Assembly (NCBI RefSeq): GCF_001039355.2
Contig: NW_019775398.1
Coordinates: forward strand, 32,379 to 96,378
DNA: 64,000 nucleotides
Reading direction: 5' to 3'
From: Lingula anatina
Lineage: Eukaryota > Brachiopoda > Lingulata > Lingulida > Lingulidae
Shown piece after piece: positions 1 to 13,471 of the stretch. Within the stretch, counting starts at the first letter, position 1. The number at the start of each line of letters is the position of its first letter. Position numbers and translations under genes: made by a program. The notes below the pieces were generated by a model. The model was not told the origin of the DNA. It saw only the letters and a program-made list of their open reading frames with translations, and made no database searches.

Positions 1-2626
1 TCAGAAATGACGTTTCCCTTAAAGTCACAAGGCAACACCTTCCAGAGTTTCCGTAATACACTCCGTTGCAGTTACGGACTCGCGCAGTGCATCTGCACCA
101 AACACGGTTCCTCTTAGCTGACAGAACAAATCCTGAGATTATTATGATTGATTATCTGCTTCATGTACCAAACAAGTTTTTGCGGGGTTATTCCCGTTGC
201 AACTGGGAAAAATCATGTTCGCTGCTTACAAAACGGCTATAGCCTCGAGATTGTTCTACTTCAGTTTAAGATGAGGCTATAAAGGCTTTGGTAGTTTACC
301 AAGTGCCCAGTATAACCATGTATCTCTTCTTATGATACAATATTTTGTTTAGACAACAACCAGTCTATATCTTGTTGCAAAGTGGACAAACGTTGCTATC
401 ATAAGTTTAAGACCAGTTTTCGGCCAATAGGTCTTTGAAGCAGGTCCCAGATCCTGTCTCGTAATCTAGACCTAAAATGTGTGGTGCGTTTGTGTTTGTG
501 CGCGTGTGCTTGTGTGTGTGTGCGTGCGTAAGTGTGTGAAACGGACAGTGGTTACTGAGAACAGTTTGTGTTGACTACAAGTACACGCCACTGATTCAAA
601 TAATTTCAAAATTGAAGCCAGGCGGTACACACTATTCCAGATAAGAGGACTACTTACTGTGTGATATCTGCCCAGTAACGGACCATTTATCCATTCGATC
701 ACTAAAATCGGATGCGGCATAGTGATATTGTTGGAGAACAGTTTCAGCAAATCAGAGCTGATCTGATGGTCTGACTGGTTAGGCAGCTGTGTGCGCGCTA
801 TCTAGAAATCGATAGAAAACCACAAACAATTATCTTCATAGTGAACTGCGTTAAACTTAAAGCTACATGTATGCCTGCGTCCGCTGTGTGTCATTAAGAC
901 GGCGATTTGCGGTTATATTGTAGATAACATCGAACTTCAGTCAGTAATAATCAAATTACACCAGAGATACACCAATCAGATAGAACGGCAAACCCGGTTT
1001 CTTACAAATCGCTACTATATACAATGCCTAGTTGGAATTCCAAGTACCTATTGGTAACGGCAATGATGAAAAATAGCGACACAAAAGGCAATCTAGTTTT
1101 TTCAAATAACATAAATGCCTTAATTCGAATCAATTCGAAAATCGGAACAATCACATGATAACGTGTTTTAAATCAATGAACAATGCATTCAAATTAATTA
1201 AGAGCATCTCCAGGGATGTAAATTTGAATTGACTGACAATGTCGTCAGTTTCTGTGAATAACTAATTTGAATTGACTAGCAATATCTTTAGATAATTTTC
1301 TTGCTCGAATCCTTAAACGAAGTGTGCACTGGATCGACAGTTATAAAAAGCTAGTTGGATATGCGCGAGATTAATAACAAGGGTTTAGGCAGATGCTGTT
1401 AGTGAGAAACGCCTTATTTTTATCTGAGTACGGATTAAAATGCATTGTGCTGTACCAGCAATAGGTGTCCCGGTTTTAATATTCCACCCAACATCACATC
1501 CTTGCATACCAAAGCGTCATGTTGGTTTTGAGGTTGACGTTTGTGTGAAAAACCACACTCTTAAATAGAACGATAATGAACCTGTGATTCACAGAAATCC
1601 GCCTTGTTAGGTAATTCTTGGAGACAGGTATTTCATTTGAGTTAGATAATTAGAGAAGCGTTTATATCTCTGATAAGCAAGTCATCGCAGGGTACAGGTA
1701 GGTGGAATCTGGAAATGGCGGCCGTAAAGGAGTGTTGAAGACTGTGTGGCATTAAAAGAATACTTGAGCAAATACCAATGAAGGCCATTAATTATCAGTG
1801 GCGGTAATTACTTACCGAGGGTGAGAAATTAAATTGATGGTGATACCTGTATTTCCTGGAAGACTTCATTGTTAAAAAGTATTTGGGCATGTTCGAGTTT
1901 ATTGTAAATCCCAATTAAAATATAACCTTGACATTCATATCATTAAAAGTTCTTATGGTTCTTTCTTTTTTTAAATCTCAGTTCCAAGTAAGATATTCGC
2001 ACACGCAAACAAACATCATTTCATGACGAGAAACATCTGAAGGGTGATGTTACCTACTTCCTCTCACAGATGGGCTCTTAATTAGTTTGTTTGTTTGTTT
2101 GTTTGTTTGTTTTGAAGGTTGATAACAAACCACTGGAAAATTCTATCATGTTCAAACATTGGCTAGAGCAATATTAATTTGTACACGTTTCCGACCTAAA
2201 CTCTGATCCTTAGTACAATAAAAACAGATAAGTTCCTGATGTTCTTCAGTTTTTGAATTTTGGTACGAGTAACAATAAGTCATACTGAATTCACTGGACC
2301 AAACATGGTTCGTACCATAACCGTTGTCAAGGGCCTGATTGGCCCCATTCAGAATAGGGGACTAACTAGTCCGAGGGTCAAATAGTGTCATGTTTTCGTT
2401 TTTTTTTTTTCAAGTTATCATTTCTTCTTTGGCCACGCCATGTCGCGAGTTCGTAAACTCCATACGCGGGTATCATCTAGCTTCCGATCAAATTGATAAT
2501 GTTATAAATTAATCTGGTATTTTATAAATCAACTTTGTAAACTATTTGTTTATCCATTATATTTATTAATACATTTGGTAAAGATATAATGGATATTTAC
2601 TAAAATAACAATTTTTCTTTTTGTAG
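1..2626. other. non-coding; probable intron/upstream part of the RGK GTPase gene
   Basis: I found no supported exon, RNA gene or complete transposon here. The exon at 2627 opens with a splice acceptor, so this stretch is most likely intron of the same gene, but I could not find an upstream G-domain exon with an NKxD motif. It contains a TG-rich stretch near 480-535, a (GTTT)n run near 2083-2111 and a short arm of a dispersed repeat at 2346-2385 whose full inverted form lies near 8846-9011. Confidence 0.45.
2346..2385. repeat. single arm of a dispersed inverted-repeat family
   Basis: The segment contains GGACTAACTAGTCCGAGGGT, closely matching both arms of the inverted repeat at 8846-9011 (GGACTAACTAGTCCGCGGGT there). 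It is a solo arm or truncated copy. The superfamily cannot be assigned. Confidence 0.45.
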
Positions 2627-2919
2627 CTGGAAAGAAACTGGCGTCAATATTCAACTGCAAATTTATCGAGACATCAGCTGTCCTTAATCACCACGTTGAC
2701 GAGCTGCTAGTGGGGACGCTGAGTCAAATTAACAGGAGAGAAATGCAGGTTGACGCCATTGTGAAAAGAGACGCTGCGGAGGAAGACAAATCTCTGAAAG
2801 AAAAAAATCGCATTTTCTCGAGCCTTAAGGCCGCCAAGGGACTTCTTAATAAACTGTTAAGAAAAGGACCCTCCTCTAATTCATCAACGCCTTCAGACAC
2901 AAAACTCAGCATGCGATGA
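2627..2919 (+). CDS. terminal exon of an RGK-type (Rad/Gem/Rem-like) Ras-family GTPase, partial
   Basis: The exon follows the acceptor TTTTTGTAG and runs in one frame to a TGA at 2917-2919 (about 97 residues). It begins GKKLASIFNCKFIETSAVLN. CKFIETSA is the G5 base-recognition motif of Ras-like GTPases in the form typical of the RGK subfamily, followed by an amphipathic helix (HHVDELLVGTLSQI) matching helix 5. The rest is a charged, basic tail with LLNKLLRKG and a Ser/Thr-rich end (SSNSSTPSDTKLSMR). RGK proteins bind GTP and typically inhibit voltage-gated calcium channels and affect the cytoskeleton from the plasma membrane. The vertebrate C-terminal SCHDLSVL-like motif is absent, and so is a CAAX box, as usual for RGK. 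G1-G4 exons must lie left of the window or beyond a long intron. Another Ras-like subfamily is possible but less likely. Confidence 0.7.
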
Positions 2920-4953
2920 GAAAGGCTATCAAAGTCTTATCAATCCGACAGTACGCTGTCGGGTTCTTGAGAGATTGATTGTTAACGTTATTATCAAATG
3001 CATTATCACATCCATTTATCACCGTCACTTTTACATAACTTGACAGCATCCACAAAAGACACATTAGTTAATTGACTGCGTCTTCTGCCTAATTATGTAC
3101 TTTAGTGTCTTTTTACTGCCTTAAGTTTTACAAAGTCTACCGCCGCAGGTACCTCCATTGCCTTTTCCTTCGTTATCGATTACCTGTTTCTTTGCAACTC
3201 ACCTGAAGTGGTTACAAGCGGCCCTTCTTTGTGAGTGCCCGGATGATTATCTTGCAAGCAAGATAAAGTGAACTTAAATTAGCGAACACGGAACTAAGGT
3301 TTTCACCAGGAATTCTATTTTCAAAACAGATACAGACACTTAACCGTCATCTGCATTAGCAACATTAGTGAAAGTCACATGCACTGTAACTTTACTAGCT
3401 AATAGGAAGGTCCATCTGGTATATGGAGTTTTCTGACGTTACTCCAGATTTACTGACACTCGAGTTATATTTTAGAACTTCCTTCTTTTCTGTTGAGAAA
3501 TGTAACTCTTTCCCAGCATTGACTCTGTCCCTTGATCTTTTCTTGGATTATACATGTGTCATTTGTTTTTCATGAACTGTCATAAACAGTGACAATGAAA
3601 GACACGAGATTTTGCAAGATTTTGAGAAAGCTGACCTGGAAAATCCCCAAATGGATAACTGTTTGTGAGATAAAGCTCGGACAAGCTTAATGGGACCGTG
3701 AAGAGAAAATGGTATAATATAAATAATATGATTATAATATAAATATATAAAAGGATTCAATAAGCTTTACACCCGCAAGGTTTAAGGGGAGGTTATTTTT
3801 CATAAAGTTGAACATGTACATATTCCAATTGTTATTTGGTAAACTTATTATTCCGTGTTGTATTTTTAAAACTTTCACCGTCTTCTTCTGACGGATTTGT
3901 TGTTATCATTATCTTTAACACAATACGTTGTCGCGTTGTATTATTTACATATCCATGTAAGTTTCATTAACAGATCATTCACTCTATTATGGGGCTCTGT
4001 ACATACTAGTTTTAATCACACTGTCATTTATTGTGGGTTTATTTAAACTAGATATTCCACCTACCGGTAAAGGCTCTGGCGGACCCAAGACCATGTCTGT
4101 CTGGGAAAACATAAAATGGACACAATACTATAAATGTAGGGAGCGCACGGATGGTAAAATTGAATGGGTTTTGTCTCGCCCAGCTTGCTATACTACATGT
4201 AGCACTACTTGGGGGAGGTAGAATGGTGGATAGGCTTTTTTATAATATATAGAAGATATAAGGGGTGAGTGACCCGCCGTTCCCTTAATTCCTGAAACAG
4301 CCATCATAGAAATTGCAGTATATACTTATTTACATACAAGTTTCAGTACAAGTACAAAACGTGAGTGAAGAGAAAGATTCAAGACAAAGAAGCACACAAA
4401 ATATTTTTATTTTTCTTTCTCGTGTATATGATATAATACCACAAGCCTCAAAGGGATAGTCAGTGATTTGTTTTTGATCTGTTTTTTGCTTGTTACACCA
4501 CTGTTTGGGGTGGAGGGGGGGGGGGTTCGAGGCTATGGAGGGAGGGGGGGCGTGTCACCACCCTGGAACAAAATTTAACGTGTTTGGTATGAATCTACGC
4601 TATGTTTTTGTTCACTGGGACTAGACTTTAGTTAACCAGACACTTGAAAAAAAGGGGCAAATGTCGGCTGTTATAAAATTGTATCTTGCAACCTCTCGTC
4701 TTCTAATTTCTGATAAGCACACATATATTTATGTTTACAAATATATATACATACGAATATATTTATATTCTGCAATAAATGCTCAAATGTGTTCACACAA
4801 TCTTGTCAGTTTTATTTAACCTTTTTGAAAGTTAATATTTATGATTATAAATATTGTTCAAACCGTTAAATACGGATATAATTTAACACCAACTGAAATT
4901 AATTTCATACCGTTAGCTTGCGACCGACATGACCTTAATCAGACTGATCTGAC

Positions 4954-5119
4954 TTATTACTCGCTGGCCGCAAGGTTGTACAGCTGCTAGGACCCTCTTG
5001 TAAATGTCAGGTATATCGCCCCCTGCCCCTAGCTTCATGAGTGGCTGGTGACGGCTGCTGTTGATTGCCTCCCGTATCTTCCGTGGCCGCTATACGACCC
5101 AGCGGTCAGTGAGTAATAA
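4954..5119 (-). mobile_element. short retroelement-like or MITE fragment
   Basis: Two readings compete. Read on the minus strand, one frame gives RPRKIREAINSSRHQPLMKL followed by a GGDIPDIYKRVL-like stretch. This resembles the REAI...LNRD.G..LP.IY pattern found at the C-terminus of some reverse-transcriptase polyproteins (the Penelope/GIY-YIG type comes to mind); it has an internal stop just upstream. Alternatively the ends, TTATTACTCGCTGGCCGC at 4954 and its imperfect inverse at 5101-5119, look like terminal inverted repeats of a small element. Either way it is a degenerate repeat. Confidence 0.35.
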
Positions 5120-5771
5120 TAGTTATAATTCTGATAAAGGCCTACGTCCATGTTGGCCGCGAGCTCACGGTTTGGAATAATTTTCAGTTTTCGTTAAATA
5201 ATTATCATGTATGATCTAACTACCCAGCTAATACATATGTTTGCTCAATTACTCAAATTATGAATACGAGATTAAAAAAAAACGCATGTTGATGCTTGTT
5301 GATCATTTTTTGTATTCGGCATAAAGTAAAATAAATAAATGAAATGACTTTTACCTTACGTGGTTGCCAGTGGAGAAGAAATGATAAAATGCCTTAGCCT
5401 AACGCGTTGTCTTTCACAAATAGTGTTTTGTATCATTTTCAAGTAGAACGGATTAAGGTCAAACTGGCCAAACAATGTGTTTGTTTTATTTTAGTTTAAG
5501 TTCACCAGCATGTTCTGTATTGTTAACTTTTTAAACTTGTTATAAGTTTAAAGATGCAGATTAAACCATTCAAGGGGACTAGTCTGGATGATAATGTGCA
5601 TCACATATATTTGCATGCAAACATGCGATTCAGGCACAAAAGAATCTCCATGTAAATTACATTCGTCTATGGCCTCTCATCACATTGATTAAACTGTCAA
5701 CGGATCTTTGGAATAACACTCAATTTAACACGGCGTTTTTTGAAGGTGACAAATTGTTGCACGGCTGCTTT

Positions 5772-5772
5772 G

Positions 5773-5812
<40 letters not shown>
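5772..5812. repeat. (CT)n(TA)n microsatellite
   Basis: An uninterrupted CT run passes directly into an AT run. The open frames crossing it are artefacts of the repeat. Confidence 0.9.
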
Positions 5813-6601
5813 GATCATCTGGGGGCTCGGTCTGATGTGTCGCTTGTTGTTGATAGAGTGCCAAATGACATCAGAGGCGTTTTGATCCAGGCACGCTGAA
5901 ACGCCATTATTCATTTGAGCTGGTTGTTAAACAAACCCAGCATTGGCTCTGTTTCAAAAGACTTGAAATATCAACCCGCAAAAAGACTACCAATTTAAAG
6001 CGTTCATCCAAACACCTTACTTACCTTGCTTGTTTTTCGTTTACTATCATGTCTGCATGTTTTACCCAATAATGAAGAAAAATCTACATGTACCTACTAT
6101 GAAAATAAATTCGGTTTAGAAAGGAAAATCTTTTTACAGCAACAAAGCATATGTTTTGCTTGGTCTAATCAACAAAAACACAAAATGGCAAACGTTCAAA
6201 ATTCGATATCCTCAGATCTCGTACTTATAAGAGGATTTCTTTTCCGATTGAAACACTACGGAAGCAGCTTTGAAATGAAAGGGCAATGGAAGAAAGTAGA
6301 TGAGCTTAGATACAGAGGTTAACTAATGTTTCACCCTTGACTGTAAATAAAGAAGAGAGAGCTCCCAGACGTCCGATAAGCGATGAAATAAATTAACTGG
6401 AGTTCTTGGTACAAAAAGGTCATCTTGTTTAATTTACCTTTTTTTATAAGCGACGTGATAAATTTCACTCCTACACCTAACGATAAAGCTTGCTAGGCAA
6501 GTGAGGTTGTGTATGTCAAATAATAAAGCAGGGGATGCGCTTAGACTTAATGCAGTGCCATTGCTTTATAGCTAAGAGAGTAAAGGTCTGTTTAACAGTC
6601 A

Positions 6602-6657
<56 letters not shown>
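6602..6657. repeat. (ATT)n microsatellite
   Basis: About 18 perfect ATT units. Confidence 0.9.
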
Positions 6658-6659
<2 letters not shown>

Positions 6660-7418
6660 TCAGCTGAAATTTGATTAATTAGATTAACCTAAAAAATTAA
6701 TTAAAGTCACGCAGTACTTGATGGACCTTTATAGAGTAAAATAATAATTTACTTGATAATTTCGACAAGTTCAATTTATCAGTATACTGCATATGTAAAA
6801 TCAATCCAAAATTGTTCAGAAGATATTATCTAGAAACCCGTTCCTGAGTTCTTAAATTTCTAGTTTTACCGTCAAGAGTGAAATTTACCAGTCCCCGTAC
6901 ACATTTAGATACTGGTATGGTGTCTAAAAAATTAAAAACACACGAGGAGTGTATAGATTGTAACTTGGTAAAAAATATCTTTGATTGGCGATAAAGGGAA
7001 AGTGGTAACTTTCACGCCAATGTATTTTCGCTATATAAATATCTAAGTCTCATGCGTGCGTGCATTAATATTTTGTCAACTTCTGGTACACGCCGAGTCA
7101 CGACTACGGAACTGAGACTCCAATGACTGTTCTGGTTATTCCTAAAACAAGAATTTCATCCATATAACACCCCATCTGCATTTCTAACTGACCGTTCGTA
7201 AACCCCAAGTCTGCTATGCTATTATACGGAATCCTTATGACCTGGGAAGTTGCAAAAGGTCTTAATCGGAAAACCTGCGGCAAGGCATGTCCATAAAAGG
7301 TCTGTCAATCAGCTTTAAAGAGGAACTAAAGCCACCAAAACGTAATTATGATTTCCAATAGCTTTGGTGGCATCACCGGACGATTTAGGTGGCTTCTTTC
7401 ACACTATGCATGTTTGAG

Positions 7419-7477
<59 letters not shown>

Positions 7478-7504
7478 TGATGATGATGATGATGGTGATG
7501 ATGA
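7419..7504. repeat. (AAT)n(GAT)n compound microsatellite
   Basis: A long AAT run is followed by GAT units with one GGT interruption. It generates homopolymer Asn/Ile/Leu/Ser reading frames on both strands that are not genes. Confidence 0.9.
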
Positions 7505-8845
7505 AGTGTTTTGGAAAAATGTGCTCCGCATTGGCGTCAGCGCTGTACATATATGGTATAGAAATAGAAGTGGAATGAGTTTCCAATAGATTCCACAAAT
7601 CGGCGCGAAGCTGGACACCGAAGGACCACAACTTTCACACGCATGCATACATACGAAGAGGGTTAATGGCCTTTTGAAAGAGACAAGTGGCAAGTTATAA
7701 TCAATAATCCTCACCATGGGAGAGGCTAAATTGTTTTGGAACCACCAGTTCATCAAAATGAGGTGATAATATTACTGCACAATTCATGAGAACACAGTGA
7801 ACATATGTCTCGCAGCTGTGGTGGTTCAACGCACTCTTGATGCAGCCACTGCAAAAAGGTCCAAAATGTATTTAAGCGTATTGAAATAAATGAATATCAT
7901 AATCTTATATGCATATTATATATGAGTTAATGTTTTTTCCACTCCATCCTAAAGGAGACATTGGCCAAAATCCCTGCTGTAATTTGGTATAGATATTTAT
8001 ACTGGCATATATCAACAAATTGCAGCGTTTAGAAGCACAACTTCTTAGGTAGCTAGTTTACCGCAAAACGCAATTATTCTTATTTGTCATCTATTTTTGG
8101 AATATTTCTTTGGATATATGATTTGTTCTAAATACCACTCAGACACGGCAACCAACGAGTGACACTACCTGTGCAGTTTACAAAGACAGTACCACTGTTC
8201 GTAATACCACAGTTCAGAGTACCACATTTATGTTTTTCAGATGGCGACGGCGATTGCATTTTCCCTGGAATCACCAAGATTCTAAAAAGCCATTTAGTGG
8301 GTTATAGTAGTTTATCGTATCATGATTTGTTGAGTGACCAAACTTAAGTCATTTTATTCTTTATTTCATTTCATTTATCTATTGTGAAAAGGGGGTGCTG
8401 CTGCTATTACAACAATTTGTAGTGGGCATTTTGCAATTAAAGGCAAAGAACACAGGAAAAGGATGCCCTTCACTTGCATTCGGTCCCACACCGAACCTCC
8501 TCGTTCTTGCATGAGAAAAGCTTGTTGTTATTTCATCGTTATCGAACATCATAGTCATTGCATAAATTTGTCGTATTTTCATATATTATTAAATGTTGGG
8601 TCACTGGAAGCCACTGAATAGTCGGCTGCCGTAGATTGGAAACCGTGGAACGGTTTGAACATGTATTACCCTAAGACTTCAGCAGCATAAAGATATATTA
8701 ATACACAGACATAAACCATAGAGCACTGAAAGAATGCAGAGCCTCTCCATAGGAAAATGAAAATGATAATAAAATTAGATTTAAATAATATGGCGACCCA
8801 CTAAAAATTTTGGCGTATGTGTTAGTCCGCTGTTCTGGATACGCT

Positions 8846-9011
8846 GCATTCAGAACAGTGGACTAACTAGTCCGCGGGTTAAATATGGCAACCCACTTAA
8901 AGCTTGTGGTTTAATCCGCTTATAGACACTGAAAAGATTCCACGTGGGAAAGTATTCGAGTCGGTTTGCCATATTTGACCCTCGGACTAATTAGTCCACC
9001 GTTCTGAATGC
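8846..9011. mobile_element. MITE-like inverted repeat
   Basis: Imperfect arms of about 50 bp (8846-8896 and 8963-9011) face each other around a spacer of about 65 bp. The arms share GCATTCAGAACAGTGGACTA and a GGGTTAAATATGGCAA-like inner part. A solo arm of the same family lies at 2346-2385. No coding capacity. Confidence 0.5.
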
Positions 9012-10519
9012 GGCCACAGTTTAGTCAAAATTAAGGTGCTAGATCTGTTTTACAAATAGAAATGAATTATGTTTTATGCTGATGGTTATTTGGTTTTGGT
9101 GAGATACTGCTGATTTATCCTCGATAAAAGTAGACCAAAACTACAACCTTTCAGCACCCAGCTTTTTTAATAGCCAGTAAAAATGTAACAGAAGCTATTG
9201 TTTGTTTTATCCGCTAGCTATAATTTACAAGTCTTACTTGTTTCGAAATGTCTATTACCAGGTATCGCTTCTGGGAATCTAACCTTTGGTGAGATCCTTC
9301 AATTAAACCCTTGTCTTACATCAGGAGCACGGTTTCTGAGAATTCGAAGCAGGGAAATAATTACCTCGTGCACGTATATTATATTTCCCACCAATTTTTA
9401 GTGAGTGAACAAAAAGCAGCTGTATTAATCGTAAGACAGCGAAGGGACACTGTTAATTAAAGTAAAGGAGATTGGAATCCTGTTGATTGTCTATCAGATT
9501 AAAAGATAAACACGCCTCCTCTTGTTTTTAACGCACTCATATACTACCAGCTTTTCTGTTTTTCTGTATTCTACTCAATGCCAGGAGAAGGGGTGGTAAT
9601 CTGTTAATCTGATTACATTCGGCAAGAGTCCCTGCAGAGATAGTGCACTCAAGCTGATATACGCTAGGTTCATCGTTCATCGTGAACGCTCCCCAAGTCG
9701 ATGACAGTAATGGTCTATATCCCATCAAGCACTGCGCTGAAGCCACCTTATACTGGGATCCATTTCTCAAATGAACATTAGCCAATAGGCCCTCCATATT
9801 CTAAATGCATAGACTAAATTTTTAGTCTAATTTGATCCAATATAAATCAGTATTAGTAGTAAAATTATACGAAGCAATGTCTGTTTTAAAACTGGGAAGA
9901 TGCGACAATGTATTTCAGGTTAAACATAATTTATGAAGACCGTTGAAAAAATAAGACCAAATAATTGATCCAAAAAGTACGAGCAATGTTCAAGGTAAAA
10001 GATGTCTTTGAAACCAGCCTATGTTTCATACCAACAGCGCTGCCCCAAAGGTTTTCTCCCTAATCACAAAAATAACGCCCCATAGCTTTTCCTGATTGCT
10101 TCCAGTAATCAAGTCATAACGTCATTAACCTACCGAGGTACCGTATTTGAAGTGTGCATGCCGTCATACGTCAGTGAATGGGACATTAGGGTTATATTGG
10201 TGCCAGTGTAATAGCATTTTTAAATTTTTAATATTGAAAAATATATACATTTACAGGGTGTATCAAAATATCAGTTTTATATCACAACATTCTTTTGTAC
10301 CAAATGTGTGCTTATCAGATATTTCTCTCTTCCCGCAGTAATCTACATACAGCTGATGGCAGTGGAAGATGATTTGCTGTGTCAGCCATGTATTCGCCAA
10401 AAGCTTTAAGTTCTTTGCCTAAGCTGAGACTGCTAAAATCGGATATTTGATTATACAAGATCGACTCCGCGATCTTTTTTTTATAAATGGGCTGTAGGTC
10501 AGATATCCTAATTATTTTT

Positions 10520-10552
10520 TCATTTATTTATTTATTTATTTATTTATTTATT
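10520..10552. repeat. (TTTA)n microsatellite
   Basis: Tandem ATTT units within a T-rich stretch. Confidence 0.85.
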
Positions 10553-12520
10553 ATATCTGTAGATTAACACCTCCACATGGTCATTTTGTTAGAATTACTT
10601 TTGTTTAGTATCCACATTCAGAGTTCGAACTGATTTCGTTTAAAAAAACGAGTCTATATTTTCAACAAGGATTCATTTTAAGAGGCTAAGTCTGTACAAG
10701 TGTACCATTACCAAGGATAGGGAATGCGTTATATAACAAGCAGACAGAAAGTTAAAGGGAGCTATGACATTAATATAGTGCAGCAAGAATGCTGAAACTG
10801 ATTAAACAAGTCAAACGACCCTTAAATCGTTGATTTTGAACATCTTTTCCCTTGTGAATAATTTGGATAGAAAGCCTTAGCCAGTTAACAAATAATCATT
10901 ATTGCGAAATTCGTGAGTACTCCGAGTATTTGCCAGACTTCAATAAATCCTTCAGTGTCTTTTTTCCTTGTTCTCTTTTTAAAGTACTGCTACTAGAGAA
11001 CTTGTACAAACAACGCCCAAAGGGGTTACGTTAATGTGGTATCAATACCTTAGATTTAAATAGGTAATAACAAGATTCATGGCAACCTCGGATGAGGAAG
11101 TAAAGGCGTTTCTAGGAATTCCAATTACACGTCTACTCTTTATTCGTATTGCTTTTAGTTATCAGATTCATGTTTTTCAGTGTTTCCAGTGTTTCCAGAG
11201 ATTCTTGGTCTACTTTAGATTAACGTGTAATACCTGCACATGATAAATGACCCTATATGGAATGACTTTTTTTACCGATGAAAGGGGATCGTATTAGTTC
11301 AGTTATACAACATTTCAATGTTTAAGTTCATGTCAAAAAAGCTCACTCAGCACATCCTATCTGGGGTTTCATTTTTTTCTCTTTTCTCAGAATTAAGACA
11401 CGTCAAATAACGGCCATCTTATTCAACACGGTTAGACTTCTTCTTGGCAACTTTCCTTGGCAGGTGAATCAAATGAACAAGTGGGTTAGTACATTTCCAT
11501 TCGTGTAATCTAGGCGTTTTTATCGGGAAGTTTTGCACTGGTTCATCTATCTTAAAATATATGTACTAGATTAAAACAAGTCATGAATAATTAAAATGTA
11601 AACAAATCGTTATCATTCATTTTGCCGATTTGAAGGAAATACCTGCAATTTTTAAGAGAGACGAGAACAGATCGGTCTATTTTGCTTTAAACACTTTTTG
11701 TCATATTCATCACAACTACACAGCGGCTATTGTGATTTCTTACTCACACATTTATTCTCATATTTTACCTAGAACGCATGCATATTGAGTTCTAGATTAT
11801 TCAGATTAAATGAATGCAATATGGACTAAATGCAGGTTCCAAGAAATCTCCTTCAAACTAACAAAGACTGATTTTGCTGTTACCATACTTTCTCTGTCAA
11901 ATTTCACTGTCTGAAAAGGTTTACCGGTCACATAAACACTGCCATCACATCAGCATCTGCAACGGCGCATCGGTTCATAAAGTTCTATCAATGGTGTTAT
12001 ACTTTTCAGTTATCACTCTTTAATGTGCTTTTGTAGTCCTCGATAATTTTTTTATCATTAAGCTTATTTAAGCATAATTCTTCTCATTGTGTTCGAGTTT
12101 CCAAGTGCGTGTATCATACATACTAAAACTTCGTGTCGTCCTTCACTCATGCTCAAAGGCTTTACTTCATTAAGTTTCAAAAAGTTGGATCGAGGCAAAC
12201 GCAACCATTTTTCCATCCATGTGTCTTGCGCGTTATATATGTGTACGGTTCTTGTTATTTTGAAAGAACAAAATCGCTGCCACCAACAAAACAGGGTTCT
12301 GTTTTGTAAATCTTTATTTCTAAGAATAATTCTCAAGTCAAATGTACATGTTTCTGTATCTCTTACTAAACACTGCCTCTGGTTATCTTGCTGTAATGCT
12401 GTACTTCTAACTTAAACAACTACTCCAACAACTCAACTACAATAAACTAACTGAATCTATATTTAGTAGCCCAATATCAAAATGTCGAAAATAATTGAAA
12501 GGATGGATATCATCATTTAC

Positions 12521-12645
12521 ATCGTAATTGAGTTTACCGCGCCGTCATTGGGTTTGTCATACATAAAAAAATCCAGTCACATCGTAATTGAGTTTATCAC
12601 ACCGTCATTGAGGCTGACATGCATACATGCTTAGTGTGCCAGCGC
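12521..12645. repeat. tandem dimer, unit about 64 bp
   Basis: Two adjacent diverged units each contain ACATCGTAATTGAGTTTA and then a CGCCGTCATTG/ACCGTCATTG block. Function unknown. Confidence 0.5.
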
Positions 12646-12668
12646 CTGTATCCTGCATTCAACTATCA

Positions 12669-12881
12669 CCCCATTTCCATAGATTAGATCGATCGACCTA
12701 CTTTAGATCGACCTAACTCCCTGGGGGTTCACGCTAAATAGCTGTCAGCCGGGCGGACACGAAAGTTAATTACCCCCTTACAGCTTGTAGTAGGCGGGAC
12801 GGACATTTAAGTCGGATTATCTGAAAGTAATCTAGTGAGACTCCCCGCGGGGATAGATCGATCTAAAATCTATGGGAATAG
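12669..12881. mobile_element. MITE copy 1 (GATCGATC-ended family)
   Basis: The ends are inverted: CCATTTCCATAGATT then GATCGATC on the left, and GATCGATCTAAAATCTATGG on the right. The interior has GTTAATTACCCCCTTACAGC and TAATCTAGTGAGACTCCCC. A second copy in the same orientation is at 13998-14207. About 213 bp, no coding capacity, superfamily not assigned. Confidence 0.65.
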
Positions 12882-12899
12882 AGCCTATCAGTAGCCCTA

Positions 12900-13395
12900 G
12901 GTGATTTTACACGTTATTGCATATGTTCCAAACGAGCCCCAGTTAACACACAAGGACGGGTCCCGTTTGTGGCCGATATGAGCTGTGGGATCCCAGATGC
13001 ATTTGTCCATGAGCTCCATGGGACAATGCGGGTCCCTTGTGGGCAAACCCAGATGGGCTAAAATAAGGGTCCCATATAGGACCGATATGGTCCAACGTAG
13101 GCTAATGCATCTTTTTTTATTTTGCTGGTACAAGGTAACCTTTTATCCAACCAATCTAATATAATAATAAACTCCAGTTTAGTCCAAATGGGCTTAAACA
13201 TAACCAATAAATAGTTCTCGAAAACAGACGCCAGCAGTCGCCACGTTCACCAGTACACAGTGCATTGATCACCCATGAAACCAGGCCCATGTGGGGGCCC
13301 ATCAGGGACCCAGATAAGATCAAGGAGTTTAACCTCTGCCCAGATCTGCCCAATAAGACCACCACCTACCCATCTGGGCCCCAGATTAGTGTGCT
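12900..13395. repeat. degenerate repeat rich in CCCATATGGG / GGGTCCC words
   Basis: The stretch is dense in near-palindromic words such as GGGTCCCATATAGGACC, CCCAGATGGGC and CATGGGACAATGCGGGTCCC. Spacing is irregular, so this is a degenerate dispersed repeat rather than a clean tandem array. The minus-strand open frames across it are by-products. Confidence 0.35.
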
Positions 13396-13471
13396 GACTT
13401 GGGTGTTATCTGGACGGTAATGTAGTGGTCTTATGCAAAACATGAGACGTCTCAGCATACTACAGTGTAGA

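Noticed and set aside
7385-7756. Open frames of 66-123 codons on both strands with Leu/Ile/Asn/Ser runs
   Set aside because: They are translations of the AAT/GAT microsatellite. No domain and no splice context.
9537-9797. Minus-strand 86-codon frame with several Cys and a TTTAG acceptor-like start, vaguely reminiscent of a sushi-type exon
   Set aside because: The Cys spacing does not fit a sushi domain, there is no clear donor and no neighbouring exon of the same kind.
12064-12415. Overlapping 90- and 108-codon frames on opposite strands, the minus one slightly Kelch-like
   Set aside because: No repeated Kelch signature (GG, Y/W spacing) and no splice sites. Opposite frames of similar length suggest chance.
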